64,000 bases of DNA from Dyadobacter sp. CY345 (GTDB lineage Bacteria > Bacteroidota > Bacteroidia > Cytophagales > Spirosomataceae): contig NZ_JAKFFS010000006.1 in the NCBI RefSeq assembly GCF_021502725.1, positions 1-64,000 of the forward strand, in the 5' to 3' direction. Positions 46,701 to 55,505 of the stretch are shown piece after piece. The translations under genes and the position numbers were made by a program. The notes below the pieces were generated by a model, which was not told the origin of the DNA, ran no database searches, and saw only the letters and a program-made list of their open reading frames with translations. How positions within the stretch are numbered: position 1 is the stretch's first letter; the number at the start of each line of letters is the position of its first letter.

Positions 46701-49700
46701 TTTAACATTGCCAAACGAAGTAATGACCCCCGAAGCATTCACAACAGGGAAGGTGTAGGTATATTTCGTTTTGACGTTACTGGCGCGGGCTTTGGCCTCG
46801 TCCAGCCGCATGAGCTTGTCGTACATATACTCGGTAAACTGTCCGTCGGGCTTAGTTATCTTGCTGACCATGCTGGTGCCAGACAGGTACTCATACTTCC
46901 AAAGAAAATCCTTGAACTTACGCTGTTTGATGAGCCCTGCGCTAGTCCATTCGTATGTTTCTGCCAGCCAGCCTGTCTTTGCGAACTGCCTTGGAAGCCC
47001 TGCGCGCCCGGTAGTGGTACTGGTGCCATGGTAGCTGTCTATCTGCCCTTTTTGCACCCAGGCAGCGCCTTCGTAATTTTTGAACTGATAAGGACGGATA
47101 AAACTGGTGGTAGCCGAAACAGTAGTACCTAAAAAATTACCCGAAGCATTATCGAAGAAACCATATTCGGTTTTACTGCCATTTACTGTAGTGCCACTTA
47201 CTTTGACAGTAATTTCCAACGGTACCAGCAGGTTCAGGGCATTAAATACCGTTAGTTGTGCAGCAGGAAGCCCGGTTAGATCGGCCGGGTATTTGTATTC
47301 GGTTTCGGTAACCTTGCCGTCGGAGTTGGAGAGGGTTTCTTTGGTAAGTTGCAGGTGGTTTGTACCGTTGTAGAGCTTATCCACGGTAGTGAGTTGCCCG
47401 TCAAGATAGGTATCTACTTTCTGGTAACGAAACGGGCGTGTGGTGATCGGGTAGCTTTTCCAGATGCCACTTATAGGACTCGAAGGATCGCCGCCACGGA
47501 AATAGGTGTTAAATTTAACATAAGTTCCCTGTCCGTTCTGAGTGATTTCCGGCGTTCTCTGCGTATATTGGTCATAAGTTATATCCAAGCCAGAAGCATT
47601 TCTTTGTCTTTTTAAAGAAAGTTGCCCGGAGGTAACCCGGGGCTGTATTGGTTTGATGGGCAGGCCGGTAAAGCCCGGCGAGGGTTCGTTGATATACTCG
47701 TAGTGGTTGTAGTACCCACTGGAAGATCCGTTGAAATACTCCTTGACAGCGGAATAGCCCATATGATACCCTTCAAAAGAACTGAGGGGTACAACGGAAT
47801 TTTCGAAGAAAAAGTCATAAACAAACAGGATCGAACCTGACGGGCAGGGGGCGGTAGGTTCCTCTGAAACCCTGCAGGAGCTGGCATTCAGGCAAGCCCG
47901 GAACACGTGCCCATACTTAGGGTCGTTGTACAAAATGGCACTTGACCGGTCGGGGTTGACAAGCGCATTGTTATACGTATATGTTTTAACCACATCGTTT
48001 GCAGTACTAACTCCATCGTGGCTGGTTATTTGTTTGACACGCAGACCGCCGACAGGAAAATTGTTGTTCGTTGTTGTTTCGGTATAGCTGAAAAGTGTGA
48101 ACTTCGCTGCACTATTCCGACCCCATATTTCAAACCGTAGGACGACACCATTGGGAAGACCCGCTATAAGATCGCCTAGGGCACCTTCTTTCGTACTGAG
48201 TGTATAATTTGGGGAAATTACCGCACTTCCCAGAGACGCATTCGTTGCATTATTAAACACCTTTATCTGCGATGCACCACTTGAGGCGCATGCGGGAGAT
48301 CCGCCATTTGCGGTCCTGATACTCTCCCACTTGTAATGGTAAGTCAGTGAAGCATCCAGGGTTTGGGTCATGCTTGCATATTGAATGTAAGGGCCATCCG
48401 AACATAACGGCCCACTCGGCCACGCCATAGAAAGTGTCCCTGGCACTTGCGTGTACGTTGCGGTTGTTCGGGCTGCGTATACCGTATTGGCCTCCAGTTC
48501 GAGGGTAGTGGAACCGCCGGTTGGGTAAGAGATTTTTTTCAAGGTACCCATTTTCATCGGTTCCTGACTCGTTTGCCGGTTAGATCCGCCTTTGACAACA
48601 TCCATATTTTCTCCAAGCGAGTTTTGGAACTGAAGTCGGGTTGCCGGTATATTCAATCCAGACTGGGTATTGGCCGAAGCCCCATTGTAAAACCCCCAGT
48701 GGTCCATAGCTGACGAGAGCCGATTGGGCAAAAAGGACGGCGTGGCCGAATCCTCAAAATACTGCATTGTGTAAGGATTAGCCGTAACGGTTCCGTCGCA
48801 TGACTTTTCCTGAACCGTATTCAACTTCAACCGTTTGTCATGATTGTCCTTGCCGGTTTTCAATGCAGAATTGTCCACATAGTAGGCATGTGACAGCTCA
48901 AAAGACTTACAGAAATTACCAGATGCTATTTGAATTTTCGAAAGCCTTTTAGCAGGACTAGCGGAAGCGTTTCCGGCAAAATCTCGGTTGTCAATATCTT
49001 CCCTGTTTACATCAGCCACAAAAGTAAGTGTAGTGGTTTGGGATGTAATGGAAGACAACCGCCAGCCTTCAACGTAATTCAGGTTTTCCATGTAAGCATT
49101 AGGTGCACCAGTAGACTGGTATCCAGACCCAAAGCTTGCACGAAATCCATACTGGTATTTCTCTGCTACATAATCGAGCAAAATCGAATAGATCCCGTCA
49201 GCAGATGATATCTTCCGCAGATACCAGCTACTTGCTATCATCGAGTTTATCGGGTTGGTCCTGGTCAGCTCAATGCATTTTCCGGCAGGGTCGCCAATAA
49301 TGGTCCCAAATTGATACCTGATACCATCCGGTGTGGTTATGGTGAATGATTTTAACCGGGCAATGTTTGAAATCGAACCGTCAAGTTCGTAGGTAATACG
49401 CACATCCTGTTTGGGCACGAGCACGATTTGCGGGTTAACTATACCGTCACTGGTTTTATCGGCTTCAAAAAAGAACTTACCGTTATAGCCGCCAACGGAA
49501 AACGAAAAAATATCCGGCTCGCCATCTGCCGCCCCATCCCGAAAGTTGGAATAAGAGTATGTAGGTAGCGAAGCTAAGCACCCGTTGGCATCTACTGTCA
49601 GATTAGACCCTGTTTGAAAATAACCGTTTTCGCGTTCATCTTCCTTTCCCTGGACGGTCCTACTGATAATGCCCCCTGCTTGCAGAGACCATCCAAGACC

Positions 49701-49976
49701 TGCCCAGCTGGCAAGTTCTCCCACTTTCATGCCACCGGCATGGTAGGAAAGTGAAACAGGCAAGCTTACCGGCCCGTCGGTGACGGTGTAAACGGGAATA
49801 CCCACACTGGGCACTCCGGTATAATTGCTTACGGGAATATCGCCGTATTTGCCCAGGCTGGCTGCATTGGGTGGTGGCATGACCACATCCTTGATGGCAT
49901 TGTTAACTGGCTGTGCATATAATGTGACCTGAAAGGCAAACAGGGCAATAAAAAGGGAGGTAATGATTTTGTTCAT
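43671..49976 (-). CDS. Very large RHS/YD-repeat protein with metalloprotease tip
   Basis: This 2101-aa protein has a signal peptide (about 1-21, ending LYAQ), the N-terminal domain typical of Bacteroidota RHS proteins (PPPNAASLGKYGDIPVSNYT), a long YD-repeat shell (about 1050-1800) and the conserved core end (GKYRYLYNGKELNEEFSLNL, LDPGVGSWWEVDP, NPLKYIDPDG). The C-terminal tip has HEFGHMLGLDDRYDD (about 2021-2035), a zinc metalloprotease motif of the metzincin type. YD shells package toxins; here the toxin is probably the protease. By eye the core is G+C-rich and the tip is A+T-rich. It sits downstream of the lectin and pseudo-protease genes. Confidence 0.9.
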   Translation of the reverse strand: MNKIITSLFIALFAFQVTLYAQPVNNAIKDVVMPPPNAASLGKYGDIPVSNYTGVPSVGIPVYTVTDGPVSLPVSLSYHAGGMKVGELASWAGLGWSLQAGGIISRTVQGKEDERENGYFQTGSNLTVDANGCLASLPTYSYSNFRDGAADGEPDIFSFSVGGYNGKFFFEADKTSDGIVNPQIVLVPKQDVRITYELDGSISNIARLKSFTITTPDGIRYQFGTIIGDPAGKCIELTRTNPINSMIASSWYLRKISSADGIYSILLDYVAEKYQYGFRASFGSGYQSTGAPNAYMENLNYVEGWRLSSITSQTTTLTFVADVNREDIDNRDFAGNASASPAKRLSKIQIASGNFCKSFELSHAYYVDNSALKTGKDNHDKRLKLNTVQEKSCDGTVTANPYTMQYFEDSATPSFLPNRLSSAMDHWGFYNGASANTQSGLNIPATRLQFQNSLGENMDVVKGGSNRQTSQEPMKMGTLKKISYPTGGSTTLELEANTVYAARTTATYTQVPGTLSMAWPSGPLCSDGPYIQYASMTQTLDASLTYHYKWESIRTANGGSPACASSGASQIKVFNNATNASLGSAVISPNYTLSTKEGALGDLIAGLPNGVVLRFEIWGRNSAAKFTLFSYTETTTNNNFPVGGLRVKQITSHDGVSTANDVVKTYTYNNALVNPDRSSAILYNDPKYGHVFRACLNASSCRVSEEPTAPCPSGSILFVYDFFFENSVVPLSSFEGYHMGYSAVKEYFNGSSSGYYNHYEYINEPSPGFTGLPIKPIQPRVTSGQLSLKRQRNASGLDITYDQYTQRTPEITQNGQGTYVKFNTYFRGGDPSSPISGIWKSYPITTRPFRYQKVDTYLDGQLTTVDKLYNGTNHLQLTKETLSNSDGKVTETEYKYPADLTGLPAAQLTVFNALNLLVPLEITVKVSGTTVNGSKTEYGFFDNASGNFLGTTVSATTSFIRPYQFKNYEGAAWVQKGQIDSYHGTSTTTGRAGLPRQFAKTGWLAETYEWTSAGLIKQRKFKDFLWKYEYLSGTSMVSKITKPDGQFTEYMYDKLMRLDEAKARASNVKTKYTYTFPVVNASGVITSFGNVKSANTFTATAGSGLATQETFHYFDGLGRGIETVFKGKTPSGTDQVVATSYDNQGRVSKSFEPFAGTANTGAYQSPGANAHTLTEYDPNPLNRIWKVTSPAWAATINTYAANTSGDAVLNFNFSTGSSATLGADLLTKTTTTDGNGNKSITFTDKKGRMLLSRKTNGAESSRSDTYYVYDDKDRLVRVLPPGASWSDAELVFTYQYTNSDLISQKKVPGKAYEAYEYNSRDLPVRYQDPILRANSNRWMGSKYDDYGRLTQKGVYASGTGDGISLSNNILENIYSTATTGIETDKLKTSKVQAFTVADPVVTPAAANAVLQTTFNYDTYGRVSSTTGNNHTNITSTSAESVAYGYDHGDNILTETRSSVHSGGTTSIANTRLFDAWGRLTQTSQSINGASATVISRLAYTAKDQLANKKLGPGTNGLQQIDYAYLTNGLLSSINSTAGLSGSTFPVSNMLTNFSTPTFAATNDDLFRQTLEYNTLTGGLSGTAQNSGNIGQMIWQVKGRAAQAYGFTYDYLDRLTSSKYSSYTSAGGIDAVDYYGEAQTFDVRGNITSITRKGMVKGGSNYTNATIDSQTLTIPTGGNLSTQSTGVNSIPPTHVNLDAPHNHLNLPNKFDFGSNNVIELLYDGLGNKLRKTVKTAGTVTLTQNYLDGIELKNNVVEAVYNEEGRAFNNAGTFRYEYVLRDHLGNSRVVFSDKNNSESIDNTEILSENHYYPFGKSFDGAWYNDATAGKYRYLYNGKELNEEFSLNLYDYGARWLDPGVGSWWEVDPMSEKYPSMTPYSYVFNNPLKYIDPDGRDGVLAIKGNTLTISSNIYVYGSGATKATASLMQRDIMAKWDKGFSVKDAAGNSYNVKFDVKVGVYGGKEKADPFIIPESWNPNNRDNFVEVGATLGEVGRSFVSGGDEGEWRGVGRNGMNLSQDNPAAHEFGHMLGLDDRYDDKKGPHPGWGNNIMGDSQKGNADQRNINSIVGDAMKAYDTWSKDKNNAGKTFRYEINVDKPDKERQ

Positions 49977-50021
49977 ACCGCGATGATCTCAGTGTGGATG
50001 AAAAGGGTGCTATCAGATGTA

Positions 50022-51011
50022 CTATTTTGTTACCAGGCCATTTCTGGGGGCGCCTTCTGCAAGCGTAGCGCGCATCCGGTCTTTTTGCCCTTTGGTAAAC
50101 ATGCTCATGTACTGATCATCGGTATTGTCCATAAAGTTCATGAACATGGCTAGAATATACCCATGGCAAGTGGTAATGACCCTTAAATTGTCCTTGATGT
50201 CCACCTCCTGGGTTGGGCCGCCGTGAGGAGGCGTGTCCATAACATGGTCGTCTGCACAAGGATTTTCCTGGTTCCAAAGCTCGTAGAGTCCCAGATAACT
50301 GCCCATCAGGTGTACCAACGTTTTGCCTTGTGTATACGGGGCTTTGGCCGTACCTTTTTCGTTTCCGAAAAAATCGGGGTCAATGACAATTCCGTCCAGT
50401 TCTCTGGGAGCACCGGGAAGCTGTGCGTATCCTGCATTGTAACCATCAAGGTTCCCTACCCAGATATTGACAATCCGATTGGCGTCTACAGCTGCAAAAC
50501 CGCCTGATTTTGGATCTTGCATCTGGTTGGTGATATCAAAAATATTTTTGTTTGTCTTTACGATGTTAATTCCTTTCACCCCGGCAAAAGCCTCAGGGAT
50601 ATAAAATTGTATATCCGGGCTTGCGCCAAATGCTGAGAATTTTTCAATAGCTTCATTACCCTTTGTCTGATCCGGCTCATAGCTGCCAAAGTATTTGTTG
50701 AGCACTTCCAGCTGGAAGCGTACCTGGGATTCATCGGGAAGTTTTGCGGCATCGGCACCCAGCAGGTGAAACAGGACCGGTACCCTACAGACCTGATTGG
50801 CTTCTCCGCTGGACGTTAACTCAGCAACAGCATTTTCGAATGACTCCAGTTTTTTGGCGTATTCCGGATGCTGTTTTTGGGTAGCTGCCAGCACGGTTTG
50901 CGTGTTGAAAACTCTGAAAACCCTATCCTGAGCCAGGCTAACAGAACAGGTTGAGAGCACCAGCAAAGCGGCTGCTTTTAATCGGCTTTTGCCAGTTGAT
51001 ATGTTGACCAT
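50022..51011 (-). CDS. Pappalysin/M43-like secreted protein with lost zinc site (pseudo-protease)
   Basis: This 329-aa protein has a signal peptide (about 1-27). The segment TLVHLMGSYLGLYELW (about 230-245) lines up with the HExxHxxGLxH zinc site of M43 pappalysins. The catalytic Glu and second His are replaced (H-L-M-G-S), and the third His is gone. The downstream NFMDNTDDQYMSMFTKGQKDRM matches the Met-turn region of the family well. The fold is therefore probably kept without protease activity. It lies 45 bp before the RHS gene, whose own tip does have an intact HEFGH motif. A regulatory, chaperone or binding role is inferred. Confidence 0.75.
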   Translation of the reverse strand: MVNISTGKSRLKAAALLVLSTCSVSLAQDRVFRVFNTQTVLAATQKQHPEYAKKLESFENAVAELTSSGEANQVCRVPVLFHLLGADAAKLPDESQVRFQLEVLNKYFGSYEPDQTKGNEAIEKFSAFGASPDIQFYIPEAFAGVKGINIVKTNKNIFDITNQMQDPKSGGFAAVDANRIVNIWVGNLDGYNAGYAQLPGAPRELDGIVIDPDFFGNEKGTAKAPYTQGKTLVHLMGSYLGLYELWNQENPCADDHVMDTPPHGGPTQEVDIKDNLRVITTCHGYILAMFMNFMDNTDDQYMSMFTKGQKDRMRATLAEGAPRNGLVTK

Positions 51012-51070
51012 AATTAGTCTTTAATGATTACAATATAAATATTTCAATGCCGGTGCTTTACCGAAAATAC

Positions 51071-52645
51071 CTACCGAACAAGAGATATCTTTTTTGTTTT
51101 GATTCCGCTTTCCGTGGCGAGCTGGATGATAAAAATGCCTGAGTTGACAGTAATCAGATTTATCCGTTCTTTATGCTGACCCACTCCAAGATAAGTTTTC
51201 TGGTAGATGCGCTTTCCTTCTGAATTGATTACTGTGAGAATTCCATTTTTGTTTTTTTCCACATAAAAGGAAACTTCAAACTCTCCCGAATTCGGATTGG
51301 GAGAAACAACCAGACTTGTTTCAATATCGGGTTTATTGAAGTATGTAAATTGATCATTTTCAAAAACTCCTATACGGCCCCCCGGCGTAGGACAAGTGGC
51401 ATCCTCCAATATCCATTTATTGTTACCAAATGTATGGCTAGGATCATTGGCAAGCCTTATATCCGTGACAAGATCACTCTGATCGCCGTCGCCCCAGTTA
51501 AGTGTACTGCCAAACAGGAGCGAGGATCCTTTCCTAATGAAAACATTTGCGGACGGATTACTGCCCGCCACAACAGTTTTTGTCCATAGCTGATGATCTG
51601 CGCTTCCGTTTGTCTGAAGGGTGATCAGATTCCCTTCTATGTTCCCACCGCCTTCGACGCCAAGTATCCTGCCGTCTGCTGCAGCAACTTTAAAATACGA
51701 GCCGGATGTCTCCATTTTCCATTTCTGCGAATTGGTATTATCCGATGCTTTTGCCTTCAGGATTCCATTCACATCGGTCAGGTATTTGCCATTACCGGCC
51801 AGTTTAAACTTATAACATGGCGCCGATACATTCACTGTAACGCTCGCAGTATACGTAAACCCTGATTTTGTCGCGGTTAGCGAATACGTGTAGCTGCCCG
51901 GAGCAGTAGGTGTTGTAACAGTCAAATTTGATGTGGTACCAATTGTTGTTGCGCCAAGTTTCCATGTGTAAGTGATACCACTACAATCTCCGCTACAGCT
52001 TGAAGCCAGGTTTATACTGGTTCCACTCACCGGATTATAATTATTGGAGCTAACCGATATGGTTGGCGCATTGGGATTTGCTGGACAGCCCGTGTTTTCC
52101 AATATCCATTTGTTGTTACCAAATGTATAAGAAGGGTCATTTGCAAGTCTGACATCCGTAACCAGATCACTGGGGTCCCCTGCACCCCAATCCAAGGTGC
52201 TCCCAAACATCAGAGATGATCCTTTTCGGATAAAAACACTCGCAGCCGGACTACTACCAGAGATTTCCGTTCTGGTCCAAAGAAGATGATCCTGGGTAGC
52301 GTTTGTCTGCAATGTGATTATATCCCCTTCGGTATTACCAGCACCGGATACTCCCAAAATCTGATTGTTGGTAGCGGCAACGACCTTCACATACGATCCG
52401 GATGGCTCAAGTTTCCATTTCTGAAAATCGGTATTGTCGGCGGCTTTAACTTTAAGCACCCCGTTTACATTTGTAAGAAATTTGCCATTCCCTGCCAGCT
52501 TCATGGTATAACATCCCGACGGCGGCACCGTGGTAGCAGCCTGTCTTTTGATTCGATTACCCGCATTATCGTAGGTAAATGTAAGCTGAGCCATACAAAG
52601 CTGGGCGCAAAGGCAAAGCAAAGCAGCAACGCGGTATCTGAGCAT
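51071..52645 (-). CDS. T9SS-secreted protein with two ricin-type lectin-like repeats and a PKD-like domain
   Basis: This 524-aa protein has a signal peptide (about 1-19) and then a YD-repeat-like stretch (FTYDNAGNRIKRQ). Two long repeats (about 45-185 and 277-415), each with QKWK and NNKWILE (beta-trefoil, ricin-B type), flank an Ig/PKD-like domain (about 195-275). A T9SS sorting tail follows (PNPNSGEFEVSFYVEKNKNG ... KKISLVR). It would be secreted to the surface through T9SS and bind carbohydrate. By gene order it is in the RHS operon (59 bp before the pseudo-protease). Confidence 0.82.
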   Translation of the reverse strand: MLRYRVAALLCLCAQLCMAQLTFTYDNAGNRIKRQAATTVPPSGCYTMKLAGNGKFLTNVNGVLKVKAADNTDFQKWKLEPSGSYVKVVAATNNQILGVSGAGNTEGDIITLQTNATQDHLLWTRTEISGSSPAASVFIRKGSSLMFGSTLDWGAGDPSDLVTDVRLANDPSYTFGNNKWILENTGCPANPNAPTISVSSNNYNPVSGTSINLASSCSGDCSGITYTWKLGATTIGTTSNLTVTTPTAPGSYTYSLTATKSGFTYTASVTVNVSAPCYKFKLAGNGKYLTDVNGILKAKASDNTNSQKWKMETSGSYFKVAAADGRILGVEGGGNIEGNLITLQTNGSADHQLWTKTVVAGSNPSANVFIRKGSSLLFGSTLNWGDGDQSDLVTDIRLANDPSHTFGNNKWILEDATCPTPGGRIGVFENDQFTYFNKPDIETSLVVSPNPNSGEFEVSFYVEKNKNGILTVINSEGKRIYQKTYLGVGQHKERINLITVNSGIFIIQLATESGIKTKKISLVR

Positions 52646-52724
52646 ACGCTGGGGTGTGCGGTTAAAGTGTAATCAGGTCGTTTTTCTGATATATATATAT
52701 ATTCTGTCCAGTCTGCTCTTGCGA

Positions 52725-53765
52725 CTACCTTTGCTGTCCTGAGTAGTAGCTGTCGATCAATTTTCTTTTACTATCATATCTTAGGACCCATGACTCAGTA
52801 CTATTTACGGAAGGTTTGGATATATGAAATTGGTATCCAGTATGATTTTCGTAAACATTAAGCGCGGCCTGCGAACTGGACGGGCGCACGTCGAGCTGGT
52901 AGTCTTTCAACTCTGACGACGCCTTGAACTGATCTGCAAAATAATTTAAATCCTGCTGTGAAACATTGCTCAAACCACCGGTAAGGTCATCGAAATTCGT
53001 TAAGCTTTCAAGCCGGTTAAAGCTGCCGATCCAGATCAAATTGCTATTTTCATCAAAGATGAGCGGCAAATCGGTGATGCCATAGAATTTAACATAAACC
53101 TGATACTGCTTCGAATTGTCTGGTAGTAGATAAGCTGTTGAACTGGTAAATACGAACTCCTGCTTATCTTTCAGGTAATCTTTTAGTTCTTGCTGCAGCA
53201 AAGGGAGTTTCGATATGTACTCATAATTTGCCTTGCTGCGCGCTGAGATGAATGCTTGAATTTTTTCCGGCAGGTCGGCCACCGACCTGGTCTCAAATGA
53301 TACTTGACGGGATGCCATATCAATCATACCCGTAGCATCAATGGTAAGTGAATAATTGGACCCTCTCAAAGAATAATCAGCTACATGCCTAACGGATTGA
53401 CCAGGCACCTCGAGAACCCGGTAATTGGAAAGGGCTCCGCTTTCTATGCCAAGTCCGCTCATTTTATTTCTCAGCGAATCACTGAAGGTACGGCCGAGAT
53501 ATTTTGTTGTATTCAAAATCTGGTTTGTATTTGTAACCACCGCCAGTTCATTTCCATCAAGCCTAAAGTTTGCCTGGTAGACCTTGTCAGTTTCCAGAAC
53601 CGAATATTTGATATCACTAGCACCGGGATATTTCGCTTTAATTGATTCTACAACTGATACGGGTACTTGGTCCACTGGGTTGATCATAGCCTCCTTCGTT
53701 GCAGTACATGCCTGAACAAGTACTACTGTGATCATTGCAAGAAGTATACGTTTTTTCATTGACAT
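52725..53765 (-). CDS. PepSY-like lipoprotein
   Basis: This 346-aa protein has a lipoprotein signal (VLVQAC, Cys about 20). The N-terminal half has repeats resembling PepSY/beta-lactamase-inhibitor-like units (VVESIKAKYPGASDIKYSVL, YQANFRLDGNELAVVTNTN). Such proteins sit in the periplasm or on membranes and may inhibit or regulate secreted proteins. It is the first gene of the block that leads to the RHS gene. The family assignment is moderate. Confidence 0.65.
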   Translation of the reverse strand: MSMKKRILLAMITVVLVQACTATKEAMINPVDQVPVSVVESIKAKYPGASDIKYSVLETDKVYQANFRLDGNELAVVTNTNQILNTTKYLGRTFSDSLRNKMSGLGIESGALSNYRVLEVPGQSVRHVADYSLRGSNYSLTIDATGMIDMASRQVSFETRSVADLPEKIQAFISARSKANYEYISKLPLLQQELKDYLKDKQEFVFTSSTAYLLPDNSKQYQVYVKFYGITDLPLIFDENSNLIWIGSFNRLESLTNFDDLTGGLSNVSQQDLNYFADQFKASSELKDYQLDVRPSSSQAALNVYENHTGYQFHISKPSVNSTESWVLRYDSKRKLIDSYYSGQQR

Positions 53766-54168
53766 ATAAAGTACGGAAAATACTAAAAGGTTGCTAATTG
53801 AAGTCTATTATTAATGATTAAAATATATTGCGCCTGTATATCAACGATTTGATCCATATTTTACAGCAAATTGCGTGTACTCCCAGGAGTACATCAGCCA
53901 GCAACAATACTAAAAAGTATACATGTAAAGGCAGATGAAGATCCATAGGTTTTCACGTTTTTACCACTGCCGCGGAAAAACCAACATGTTGAAAAGAGTT
54001 AAGCGGACATTCGTGCCAATTGTAAAATGATTACTAGATTTTTCGCCACGTTTTTTGCACTTCGTGGTAAGTACCCGCCACGAATGACGAAATTTATTTG
54101 TTTAATTGTCATTAGGCTATCTGAATAACCATTTAATAAATTCAAAAAAGAATTATTTCCATTACCAA
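53766..54168. other. 403-bp gap downstream of the LRR gene pair
   Basis: No gene seen. It contains the palindrome TGTACTCC-CA-GGAGTACA (53876-53893) and, at about 54062-54085, TTCGTGG...CCACGAA (7-bp arms), which could be a terminator for the LRR gene ending at 54169. It also carries the promoter region for the PepSY-like gene. Confidence 0.4.
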
Positions 54169-55419
54169 CTACTGACAAATTTTATACTGTGAAAAGTCGT
54201 CAGTTTTCCAATTAAAATCATTGACATCAGGTATTTTGTCAACACAAACTGTCTTAAGGTTGGGACATTGGAATGTATAACTTAACTCTAAACTTTTGCA
54301 GGGACGAAGATCTAATTCTGTGACGTAATTATGTAGATAACAAATGAACCTTTTCAGCTTAACATTGCCTGTTAAATCTACATCTACAAGATTTGTTGCC
54401 GACATATTGAAAATTTCTAGCTTTGAATTTGCTCTCAGGTCTATGTCTGTCAGACCTGAACGTTGAATATCTAAATAGTATAAATTATTAAGATTGCTTA
54501 AATCAATTGTTCTAAGATTCAAAGCTTGTGAGCAATCCAGTTCATCGATTAAAATATTGTTCTTCATATCAATACTTGAAAGCCTTGTTGCAGCTATGGA
54601 CAAGTATTTAAGTTTCGGATTTTTGCTGATATCCAGGGTTTCAAACGTTTTATAATTTTCATTCAAGTTTTCTGAACAATCCAATTCAATTAAATCAGGA
54701 AGCATGCTTAGGTCCAATCCAGCAAGTATATTGTCCGCGCAGAAGAGATATTGTAATTTTACATTTTTACTTAAATCTAAATTAACTATTTTTTTATTGA
54801 AGCTACAATTCAAATATTCTATTTGATTGTTTTGAGAAATGTCAATTATTGATAATTGATTAAATCTCGAATCAAGCCGTATTAGTTTGGGATTGTTGCT
54901 AACGTCTAAGGTAGTAAGTAAATTATTGAAGCAATATAGGTATTGAAGATCTTTGCAAGCAGTTACGTTAAGATACTTTACTGTTCTATTTACCCCAGCC
55001 CCCCCAGCACTTACTCCACTGCAATCCAGATATCTCAGTTTGACATTTTTACTGACATCGACAGAATCCACATAGCTGCCATGAATTCCTAGATATAATA
55101 AACTGGTAAAATATTCGATACCTTTAAGACTGGTAAATTCATAATGGTTCAGATCACCTGTTTCAATTTTTATAGTATCAATGTCTTTTATATCGCCATA
55201 TCGTATCAACCCGTCATTGGTTTGATCGATTATGATATTCCTTTGAATCAGCAAAGCTTCAAAACCCTTCGCAATGGACACCATCGAAGAATCAGTCAGA
55301 ATAATCTCCTTTGGTGGTATGACTTCAACAATAGGTGTTGGTTCAGGCGAATCTTTCTTGCATGAAAAGCTAAAAAGATATAAAACTATAAATGTAATTT
55401 TCAAGAAAGCATTATTCAT
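54169..55419 (-). CDS. Leucine-rich-repeat lipoprotein, tandem copy 2
   Basis: This 416-aa lipoprotein has a leader with FSFSC (Cys20). LRR-type repeats of the form LDCSGN or LDVSNNPKLIRL, spaced about 21 residues, run from about 110 to 400 (for example NVKLQYLFCADNI, NPKLKYLSIAATR). The Pro-rich linker (PEPTPIVEVIPP) follows the lipid anchor. It probably sits on the outer membrane or cell surface and mediates protein or ligand binding. The N-terminal 60 residues are almost identical to copy 1, and the repeats are diverged. Confidence 0.82.
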   Translation of the reverse strand: MNNAFLKITFIVLYLFSFSCKKDSPEPTPIVEVIPPKEIILTDSSMVSIAKGFEALLIQRNIIIDQTNDGLIRYGDIKDIDTIKIETGDLNHYEFTSLKGIEYFTSLLYLGIHGSYVDSVDVSKNVKLRYLDCSGVSAGGAGVNRTVKYLNVTACKDLQYLYCFNNLLTTLDVSNNPKLIRLDSRFNQLSIIDISQNNQIEYLNCSFNKKIVNLDLSKNVKLQYLFCADNILAGLDLSMLPDLIELDCSENLNENYKTFETLDISKNPKLKYLSIAATRLSSIDMKNNILIDELDCSQALNLRTIDLSNLNNLYYLDIQRSGLTDIDLRANSKLEIFNMSATNLVDVDLTGNVKLKRFICYLHNYVTELDLRPCKSLELSYTFQCPNLKTVCVDKIPDVNDFNWKTDDFSQYKICQ

Positions 55420-55505
55420 TGCTATAAATTGTTAAAACCTACTTTAGATTATGCTATCTGAATAACCATTTAATAAATTCAAAAAAGAATTATTTCCATT
55501 ACCAA

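Noticed and set aside
52690-52702. TATATATATATA run as a promoter or repeat element
   Set aside because: Simple low-complexity sequence without other support.
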